A DNA stretch of 64,000 nt, taken from NCBI GenBank assembly GCA_002794465.1, contig MTSL01000191.1:1-64000 (forward strand), read 5' to 3'. The notes below the pieces were generated by a model. It was not told the origin of the DNA. It saw only the letters and a program-made list of their open reading frames with translations, and searched no databases. Positions 54,613 through 61,872 of the stretch are shown piece after piece; position 1 is the stretch's first letter, and every line of letters begins with the position of its first letter. This DNA comes from Paramicrosporidium saccamoebae. Lineage: Eukaryota > Rozellomycota. The translations under genes were made by a program, and so were the position numbers.

Positions 54613-54945
54613 ATGCAGTCTCCTCGCTACCTTACAGTGCCCACAGACCCGCTGCTTTTACTCTCCAGTCCGCCGTGCTCTCCTTTGCCCTTCGACTGGC
54701 ATACTTGGACCGAGGGTCCCCCGACCGTCGCGGATTTCGACTTGGAAGCTGCAGAGGGCGTCGTTTGTCTGGGCGATGGGAGGACTGTAGACCTCGCTGC
54801 TCGGGAGAGGAGCGAGTTTGTAGTGGTACGGAAAGGTGCTATTGTTTCAAAAGCTGCTGCAGGACGTAAAATTGCCAGAACTGAGAGGACCAGCGAAACG
54901 ATACAAACGATGCTGCCACCCATAATCGTAGATTCCTATGAATAG
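54613..54945 (+). CDS. Hypothetical protein, 110 aa
   Basis: I do not recognise this ORF. It begins MQSPRYLTVPTDPLLLLSS, is Pro-rich for the first 40 residues, then has DFDLEAAEGVVCLGDGRTV and a basic segment KAAAGRKIARTERTSE. There are no membrane segments or known motifs. It fills a gap between SET1 and the next gene (convergent), and an equally long antisense frame (54627-54923) exists, so either or neither could be real. Confidence 0.35.
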   Translation: MQSPRYLTVPTDPLLLLSSPPCSPLPFDWHTWTEGPPTVADFDLEAAEGVVCLGDGRTVDLAARERSEFVVVRKGAIVSKAAAGRKIARTERTSETIQTMLPPIIVDSYE

Positions 54946-55178
54946 TGATGTACATGGTTGTTAATAGAGCGGAATACACAGTTTTGTGTTTAATACTGAT
55001 ACTAATGTAAAAGGTGATGATATACTTGATTCGGCTGCCAACACCAACATCATAGCTACGGACTAGGGATTCCAACAAGTGATCTTAACCTACAACGGAT
55101 ATTTTCATCTTATCTCAGCTCTTATAATAACTAGTAAGAACATATTGTGTATTGATTCAGACAAACTCGCGCTGTGGA

Positions 55179-56705
55179 TTACTCCAAAAAGATTGAAGTT
55201 TTTCCACCAGGCGGTTGCAGGACCCTCGAGGATGGGAATATCGGTTCCGCGGTCGCATCATCGCCAAGCTGTAATTGACTCTGGTTTCTGTTAGCCATGG
55301 TGGTTTTGGCAGTGACACGTGGCTCGTCTTCAGAAAAGTTGATGGAGGAGCGATTGACTCGTGGATCGGGACGACGTCCAGAGAACGATGCTTGCGGAGC
55401 GTCCTCGTCAGCAAAGGAGAATCCGCTTCCCCGAAAATGGCTATCACTGCGGACGGGCTTCTTTGGCTGCTGCATTACCACGGGGATGTTTGAATCAGTG
55501 CTAAAAGGACATTCGGCTACCGCGGCTTTCTGAAGAACTACGGGCTCCTCTTCTTCTGGTGCAAAGACACTGCTCCGATGTTGCAAGGCCTGCTGACGTG
55601 GCGCTGTGTCGATCTTCATTGGAGAGTCGGCAAATATTTTGCTCTCGAACCTCGACCGCTCCGTCAGCGGGATGTCTGGCTGGAATGGGCCGCTGGGTTC
55701 CTTAAAGACACGACTCTCATTTCTATGCGGGTCGAGTGTAATGGATGGACGCAGTGGTTTGGCTTCTTTCTCAAAGATGGATGGCTCAGGGACATGCAGG
55801 GAGGGTTGCAATTGTTCTCCACTTCCATCGCCAAGTACGAGATGGGAGGCCATGGAGGCGGAGTGTCGCGGTTGTACGCGTGTCACTTCCTCCTCAGGAG
55901 CAAAGATGGAGCTCTTTAGCTGCGGGATGTGTCGACTCGGCATATTCAGAACGGGCAATTCATGCGCCATTTCTGCAATGTTATCCAGCCCCCCGACTAC
56001 CATATTAGTCAATAAGCATGATTACTTGGGGAAAGCTTAACAGTACGGGCTTGAACGGGCTTGTACTCCAAAGCCTCCAGCGTCACAATCAGATTGCAGT
56101 TCTGTGCAGTGGGATGCACCAGTCGACGAGCAATGCGCATCCCGTCTACAATGGGCAATGTATCCAGCTCATTTTCAAAGGTCACTGAATTTCCAGCGAC
56201 GCGGATCAGATTGTGGAATGCCATGTGGAAGACGCCCAACTGCTTGAAAAGAGTGGCCTGATCCCAATACACCCGCACCTGCTCCAGCAACATGGAAGCA
56301 GAGTATTTTGCCACCACAATCTACACATTACCGCCAATCAGTAGTTCATACAAAGGGAAGACTATAGGTCACATGCTGTGCCTCAACACCGGGCACCAAG
56401 TAATCGAGTCGCTCTTGATGCAAAGCCGAAATGACAATTTCCTCAGTCACCGTGCCCATACCCTCATCGACCATGCAGCTGATCACCTCGTATTGGTTGT
56501 TGTAGCGGGTCAATTGGTCCGTTGAGAAGGGGTGCTGGGTCGCGGGGAAGAGTGCACAGAAACGTGCAAGCTGGGCCCAGCCGGTGGCGCCGGCACTGGA
56601 GGACACGTAGGTCAGGGAGACCGTTTCGCCTTGGTCCCAGGAGGATGGATCGTGGAGACGACCACGATGGCGGTCCTGCCACAGCTGCTTCAAATTGGTG
56701 TTCAT
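55179..56705 (-). CDS. NTF2-like domain protein with Jupiter/JPT-like C-terminal motifs
   Basis: Exons complement(55179..55996, 56026..56320, 56352..56705), 488 aa, introns of 31 and 29 nt. The N-terminal half (about 1-215) looks like an NTF2/SnoaL-fold protein of the fungal type: DPSSWDQGETVSL, then CMVDEGMGTVTEEIV, VPGVEAQHVTYSLPF, and VRVYWDQATLFKQLGVF (Y-W-D-x-A-S/T). The C-terminal half (about 240-488) is disordered, with repeated short motifs: SSIFAPEEE, SSVFAPEEEE, SKIFADSP, SSINFSEDE. It ends SSRVLQPPGGKTSIFLE. These resemble Jupiter/HN1 (JPT1) motifs: SSRVLRPPGG, SNIFG-x-PEE and PPGGKSS. The combination is new to me. The function is unknown; microtubule binding is only a guess from the JPT motifs. 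Confidence 0.7.
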
Positions 56706-56796
56706 AATGGCGCCAATAAAAACAATTAATGATTTACCGATGGTTCGATCCTTATTGTCTGAATTGTACTGTCTATATGCAGGCCTATACACGCGC

Positions 56797-58240
56797 CTAT
56801 AATATGGTATGGGAGGTAGTGTCCACGATCTGGAAAGCACTTATACAATCTAACAGCCACATTGAACTTAACAATGGCTTGAATTTGGTAATGACACCCT
56901 CGTCCTTTTCAAAATCCGCCTGTGACTTTGGATCACACAGGACAGTCACTTTGCCCCGTCTTTGGCTTGCCAATTCTTCAATGTTCCCAATCAACTCTCC
57001 ACCAGCGTCCATAATCAGTGCTTGTAGGTCGTCAATGTTGGGGGCGGAGAAGGCACCGTACAGATAGAACGAATAGCCGGCGAGGAGTGGCGATTCTCCA
57101 TTGGTTTTGCTTGTCCTCCCTCGTCGGGGTCCATCCTCGTCGGGAAAGTACTCATCACCAGTAACCTCAAACGGCTTTTCATCCAGCAGACGTCCTTCTT
57201 GAAGACAAATGTCCACCCATTCTGACGACACGAGCCAACATCCACGCAACACTCCACGCAGATACTTGAGCGTACGTTTTGCCACTTGATTTTTTGTTGG
57301 CGTGATTATATGCGTTACGTCTTCATCAAACTGTTGCGAAATCCGTAGTCCAAAGAGATCTGCAAATTCGCCAACCACGCCCAACGCTGGTCCCTTAATC
57401 AGAGACGTACACAGCACCATACTACGCGACTCTGACCATTGCTGAGTGGCTGGTCTTGCAAAGAGGTCGTCTGGCGAGGAGGGAAATTGGATTTGGTCAA
57501 TCAGAGCTTGTGTATCGGGCGCGGAAAAGACTCGGGACGGCGGGTAATCCGCCAGTATCTGTGAATTTGACGAAGAGAGGAATTGGATCTGATCCAGCAG
57601 AGTTTGCGTATTCGAAGAAGAGAGGAGCTGGGTGTAATCCATCATTGTGGATGCATTGTTTTGTACCGGTACACTCAATATTGGCAGGTCATTTTGGGCC
57701 GAAGCATCCAATCCCGGCGGATCAACTTTATCAGTCTGTGCCAGCTCAATCAAGGCATCCAATTGAGCCAAGTCCTTTTCCAGCTGTGCATCAACCACTC
57801 TTAGTCGTGCTACTTCCTGCGTGTTTGGGGTGCTCCCAAAGTCATGCACATTCTCCTTTTCTCCCGTCCCTTCAATGTCGTCCCATTGATGGCCGCTTTT
57901 GCTGGAATATTCCTCAGCCAGGACGCCAAAGACGGTCACAATCTCTCCCAAGTCACCCGCCTCTCGAATGCTTCGTCGGGTAATGCGCGTCTTGCATACG
58001 GGGCAAGGTGCATCCGTCTTTTGGGCAATTCTTAACATTCGCTCTAGACAATTCTTGCAAAATGCGTGATGACAAGGCGTCATTTTTGGCTCCTCCAACA
58101 GCCCCAAACTATGTCCACATTAACACCCTGTGGACAAGCAGCTACCAAATGGCGCAGGTCAACTCCTGTCCTAGTCTGTGAAGCAAGCCAGCGTAGTGAT
58201 TGGGCAATAATCTCTGTTGCTGCGTCCCTGACTGCGACAT
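56797..58240 (-). CDS. BRCA1: BRCA1-like protein (RING plus tandem BRCT)
   Basis: Exons complement(56797..58108, 58146..58240), 468 aa; the 37-nt intron splits the codon of the second RING cysteine. RING (C3HC4): C29-x2-C32, C44-x-H46, C49-x2-C52, C67-x2-C70, in LTCAICLGLLEEPKMTPCHH and CPVCKTRITRRS; the latter follows BRCA1 CPLCKNDITKRS closely. The middle (about 100-250) is low-complexity, with repeated SSSNTQTLLDQIQFLSSSN-type units. The BRCT pair is at about 258-345 and 375-468. THIITPTKNQ, KRTLKYLRGV, CWLVSSEWVD and KPFEVTGDEYF align with BRCA1 THVV, ERTLKYF, KWVVSYFWV and FEVRGD. The phosphate-binding Lys (TLKY) is kept; the Ser-Gly before it looks like Thr-Ser. Animal BRCA1 is much longer because of its middle region. 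BARD1 is the main alternative. Confidence 0.88.
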
Positions 58241-58541
58241 GAAGATTTTATGAATTAATCTTTGTGAAGCAGGCTTTGAGATGTTTACAAATTAGCCGTA
58301 TTTATCTGTAAAGGGGGCTTTGAGACGTGAAGAATTTGCAAATTTATCTTTGTGAAAACAATCGTCTCATTGGATCTTTTGTTCAGTAGCATGTTGGGAA
58401 ACTGGAAATCTCGAACCGAGACATTTTATGAATTGGTCGTATTTACCTTTGTAAAAACAACCGCCTCCTTGGATCTTTTATTCAGGAGCATGTTGAGGGA
58501 CTGCAGACCTCTGATCGAGACATTTTATGAATTAGCCGTAT
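58241..58541. repeat. Decayed tandem copies of the PDAP1 3' end
   Basis: About three degenerate copies with a period near 94 bp. Each contains a form of GAGACATTTTATGAATT, CGTATTTAYCTTYGT and CCTYCTTGGMTYTTTKTTC. The same order is found at the 3' end of the intact PDAP1 gene and its flank (58519-58610), so the array arose by tandem duplication of the gene's terminal coding sequence and 3' flank. Frames are lost in the copies. Confidence 0.8.
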
Positions 58542-59090
58542 TTATCTTCGTGCAAAACGAGCTTCCTCCTTGGCTTTTTGTTCGGCAGCGTGTTGAGCAG
58601 CCTCCTCCTCGCGACGCTTCCTAATTACCGCTAGACGCTCCCGGTCTTCCTGCTCTTTCATCTTTAAGAAATGTTGCCGGGCCTGCTCCTTCTCGATAGC
58701 CTCTCGTTCCCTGCGTGTCAGCTCGCGAGGTGCCTTCTTTGCCGCTGGCTTGGCCGGTGCGACGGGTTTGGCAGTCTCTGTGTCTGAATCACTGGAATCA
58801 GAATCATTGTTCACATTCAACTTTTTAACACTCTCCGTGACGGGCAACTCCTACAGATTAATAACATTACCCAACAGTACAATTACTTCGAACGAGGAAT
58901 CTGACCCGCTCCCTGACCTGGAGTCAGATTCACTACCCGAATTCGAACTCGAACCTGACTCGGATCCAGAGTCCTCGCTATCCGAGTCTCTCTGCACGGG
59001 TCGGTTGTGCACGTAGGCATCCGGGTCACGAGAAGAGGTAAAGTGGTGACCTCCACCTCGTCGAGGCTTAAACTTGCCCTTTCCACGCAT
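58542..59090 (-). CDS. PDAP1: PDAP1-like phosphoprotein (28 kDa heat- and acid-stable family)
   Basis: Exons complement(58542..58850, 58887..59090), 170 aa, intron 36 nt. The N-terminus is basic and Gly-rich (KPRRGGGHHFTSSRDPDA, compare the GRARQ-YTSPEE start of PDAP1). A Ser/Asp/Glu-rich segment follows (DSDSEDSGSESGS). The C-terminal conserved helix reads PRELTRREREAIEKEQARQ, then FLKMKEQEDRERLAVIRKRR, as in PDAP1 (PKELSRREREEIEKQ). The family is conserved in eukaryotes; its molecular role is poorly known. The last 30 codons have been duplicated several times downstream. Confidence 0.85.
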
Positions 59091-59300
59091 TCCTCTTCAC
59101 GGCAAGTCGTCTCCACAATCCCCGGCTCTGTCTTATATTTACCATCGAATTCCCCTCTCTCAGGGTGTGAGGATCTTAATAGCGTGGGGGGGAGGACCCT
59201 AATATCCGAATTAGATTCTTAACATATTGCCTAGTTGCAATACTGCTAGAGCAAGTCCGGATCGACATGTATAAAAGATAAATCAAAATGTATTAACTCA

Positions 59301-60704
59301 ATGTTCATCTCTCGGCGTTGCCTGGTCACCTCCGCTCCGCCTAAGAAGACTGCGCGCTATTTTGACCCACACACTGTATCAATTTGGGCAGAGAACATGT
59401 CGCGTCGCGGCGCCTCGCCTGCGGAAGCGGTGCGACTAATACTCAACCGCATGGACATGGGCCGTGCTCGTCACCGCCCAGAGCTTTATAACACTGCATT
59501 GGACATTTGCGGACACAATGGGATGCTGATGGATTCGGCACGGATCCTGCACAAAATGGTTGGCAGTAATGTGAGGCCGAATGAGAGAACCATAACCTCA
59601 GTTTTAAATGCGATTGCAGAATATGTGCAAAAGTCCAGGCTGGAAGATTCTTCAAGTACAGGAAATATCGACGTTCAAAAGAATTCAGAGGGCTTTCCGG
59701 GACTAGAAGCCTTCCAATTGAAAAGCAAACGGGATGCAGCACAACTGGCCATCAAACTGTATGCTTCTTGGATTGAGCATTCGCCCAATGTGGTGCGCAA
59801 ACATCCATTCAACGCGCTCCTCAAGGTTCTCTGGAGAAGTGGTGCTGCAGATTTGTTGCCATCAGTGTTCCCTACCGATGGGTCTAATACAGAATGGGTG
59901 CCCGATAAGCCAGACATTATCACCTATACAACAGCCATCTTGGCCTGCCAAAACGATCCAAATGCAACCAACTCTGCTGTGGCCTACTGGATAGCATTCC
60001 AGAAATCTGATATTAAAGCAGACACGGGGATCATCATGGCCATATTGGTTGCGATGCAGTCTGAGCTACGTTTCATGAGGGCTCCCATTCCAAAGGCTGA
60101 GCTCACAGTTAGGAGAGGATTGCTGGCTTCCCTCTGCGCCCTGCTACAGCCGTTGGACGTCCCAGTGAATACAAGCAATGTCTTTCTTGATGTAGCACAC
60201 CGTCTTCGCTGTCTCAATCTCGGCTTTCAATTTTGGGAGCAAAAGATCCTCCCAATCCTTGCCAGCAATCAATCTGCCATAAAGTCAAAGCAGCACTTTA
60301 ATGAAGGCACTCTTGTGCACGTCTTTCAGATCATGATTCGCCTCGACAATGCTAGCCAGATCTTTCCCCTCTTTGACAAGCTGCAGAGCGTCTATGGAAT
60401 GCATCTCTCCACTCGGCTCTTGAATGTCATGCTGCTGGCGGCTAGACGTGCTGGCGACAGGAGACGTCCGCAGCGCCTCTTTAACAGATTTGTCCAAAAT
60501 GCAGCGTCAGTGATGCCCGATCAACGGACACTTTATCAGCTGCTGCTAAATATTTCCGAAGACACTGGCCTGCCGAAAATGATGGGGAAAGAGCAGGCGA
60601 AAAAGATTCATGACTGGTTTGCCACCCGCTGTCCTGCTGTATTAAAAGAGGCCAAGAATGATACCAAGATTCAATGGCTATTGACCAAGCTCGGATTAGA
60701 ATAA
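59301..60704 (+). CDS. Pentatricopeptide-repeat-like mitochondrial protein
   Basis: 467 aa, one exon. The N-terminus MFISRRCLVTSAPPKKTARY is a good mitochondrial presequence. Helical repeats of about 35 residues follow, for example ELYNTALDICGHNGMLMDSARILHKMV, given here as ELYNTALDICGHNG and ARILHKMV. Others are HPFNALLKVLWRSG, TYTTAILACQNDP and TRLLNVMLLAARRAGDRRR with LFNRFV. Repeats of the form (Y/F)N-x-(A/V)-(L/M)-x-x-x-x-x-x-x-(G/D) are typical of PPR proteins, which bind organelle RNA. No catalytic domain is attached. Orthology to a named factor is not clear. Confidence 0.75.
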   Translation: MFISRRCLVTSAPPKKTARYFDPHTVSIWAENMSRRGASPAEAVRLILNRMDMGRARHRPELYNTALDICGHNGMLMDSARILHKMVGSNVRPNERTITSVLNAIAEYVQKSRLEDSSSTGNIDVQKNSEGFPGLEAFQLKSKRDAAQLAIKLYASWIEHSPNVVRKHPFNALLKVLWRSGAADLLPSVFPTDGSNTEWVPDKPDIITYTTAILACQNDPNATNSAVAYWIAFQKSDIKADTGIIMAILVAMQSELRFMRAPIPKAELTVRRGLLASLCALLQPLDVPVNTSNVFLDVAHRLRCLNLGFQFWEQKILPILASNQSAIKSKQHFNEGTLVHVFQIMIRLDNASQIFPLFDKLQSVYGMHLSTRLLNVMLLAARRAGDRRRPQRLFNRFVQNAASVMPDQRTLYQLLLNISEDTGLPKMMGKEQAKKIHDWFATRCPAVLKEAKNDTKIQWLLTKLGLE

Positions 60705-60951
60705 TAGAGTTGTTGTAGTGTTGTACTGAATTTTGTACTTTATATGGGTTCTTATCGTGTTGCATTTCACGAGTCTTTATGGTGTTATACTTTATACGAG
60801 TCTTTGTAGTTTTGTATTTCAGACGAGTCTCTAATGAATACGACCACATTGTGGACACTGAACACGAACAGATTTCCAGGACTATTAACAATAACAAATC
60901 TCCAGGACTATTAATAATAACAGATTGCCAAGACTATCTTAATGTTACAAT
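60705..60951. repeat. AT-rich spacer with short imperfect repeats
   Basis: 247 bp between the PPR gene and CUS2, convergent. Contains about three forms of TTRTATTTCACGAGTCT-like units (60750-60830) and three of TCCAGGACTATTAAYAATAACA (60875-60940). No coding content was seen. Confidence 0.6.
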
Positions 60952-61800
60952 TTATTGCTCGGCACTCTCCAGCCACTCACCAAACTGTTCCAACCGCTCC
61001 TCGTCGGCCTTGTCTTCCTTTCCCTCTTTCAGACTAAACGAGCCGTCATACAGAACGGCTGAAATCTTTCGTCCATCAAAGTAGCGACCGTTCATAATTT
61101 TGAGACAAATTGCAGCAGCCTCTTTTTCACGAAACTTGATGGTGCAAGTTAAAAGACTGACGAGGACATGTACCGCCGTCACTTCACCCAGCTTTTCACA
61201 TTCCTCCAGCAGGTCCTCTTTCAGATCCAGCGCAAACTTGACGTCTGCCGTATCCTTTTCTGTAAACATTCCCCTAAGCACAACAATCCGTTGGTATTTT
61301 TCGCGCTGTCGCAGCTCGGCCTTTAATTGTGCTTCCTCTTCTGGCGACATCAGGTCGTTTGCCGTCCATTCCAGTTTCTTTGTCATCTGCTGCATGTGGT
61401 GCTTCCATGATTTCTTGTCAATCTTCCGATCCTCTGGCTTCTGTGCACCTGGCTCGAATTTAGCACGCTCCACGGCGATCAACACGTCGGGACGGAAATA
61501 GCTTTCGTTCAGCAAGTCGGCAGCCATTATGGCGCTCTCCTCTTTTAGATAAACGATCAGCGCCTCGCCCTTGAACACTCCCTCCTCGTTCTCGTAAAGC
61601 TTGACCCGGAGGCCACCAGAGAACATGTCTTCCATAATGACACCATATTTGGCAAAGTACTCTACCAGTTCATCTAGCGACGTGTCTTCCGGCAACCCAC
61701 TCACAAACACAGCCGTATTCTTCCTTTCCTCCTTTTTCTTCTCCTCTTGCTCCAATGGCCGCTTACTGGCCAATCTCTTATTATACTCACCACCTTCCAT
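60952..61800 (-). CDS. CUS2: U2 snRNP-associated factor Cus2/TAT-SF1
   Basis: Splicing factor that binds U2 snRNP and SF3B1 through a UHM domain and aids branch-site recognition. 282 aa, one exon (yeast Cus2 285). RRM1 (about 28-112): TAVFVSGLPEDTSLDELVEY, then GGLRVKLYENEEG and FKGEALIVYLKEES. The linker has KKSWKHHMQQMTKKLEW. The C-terminal UHM (about 165-260) has RIVVLRGMFT, CTIKFREKEAA and the Arg-x-Phe UHM signature in NGRYFDGRKI. It ends WLESAEQ. Its presence fits a genome where branch-site recognition has to work inside introns of about 33 nt. It is head-to-head with mitochondrial RNA polymerase (72 bp). Confidence 0.9.
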   Translation of the reverse strand: MEGGEYNKRLASKRPLEQEEKKKEERKNTAVFVSGLPEDTSLDELVEYFAKYGVIMEDMFSGGLRVKLYENEEGVFKGEALIVYLKEESAIMAADLLNESYFRPDVLIAVERAKFEPGAQKPEDRKIDKKSWKHHMQQMTKKLEWTANDLMSPEEEAQLKAELRQREKYQRIVVLRGMFTEKDTADVKFALDLKEDLLEECEKLGEVTAVHVLVSLLTCTIKFREKEAAAICLKIMNGRYFDGRKISAVLYDGSFSLKEGKEDKADEERLEQFGEWLESAEQ

Positions 61801-61872
61801 TCCGGTCGTGCATGAACCGCTTGCCAGGGTCCAGTTTGTCGGGGCTCCGCAATGCTTCGGGTTCCGCGCCCC

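Noticed and set aside
54627-54923. Antisense 98-codon frame with a signal-peptide-like start
   Set aside because: Mirrors the composition of the plus-strand frame; no independent support for either, and the plus-strand frame is kept only as low-confidence.
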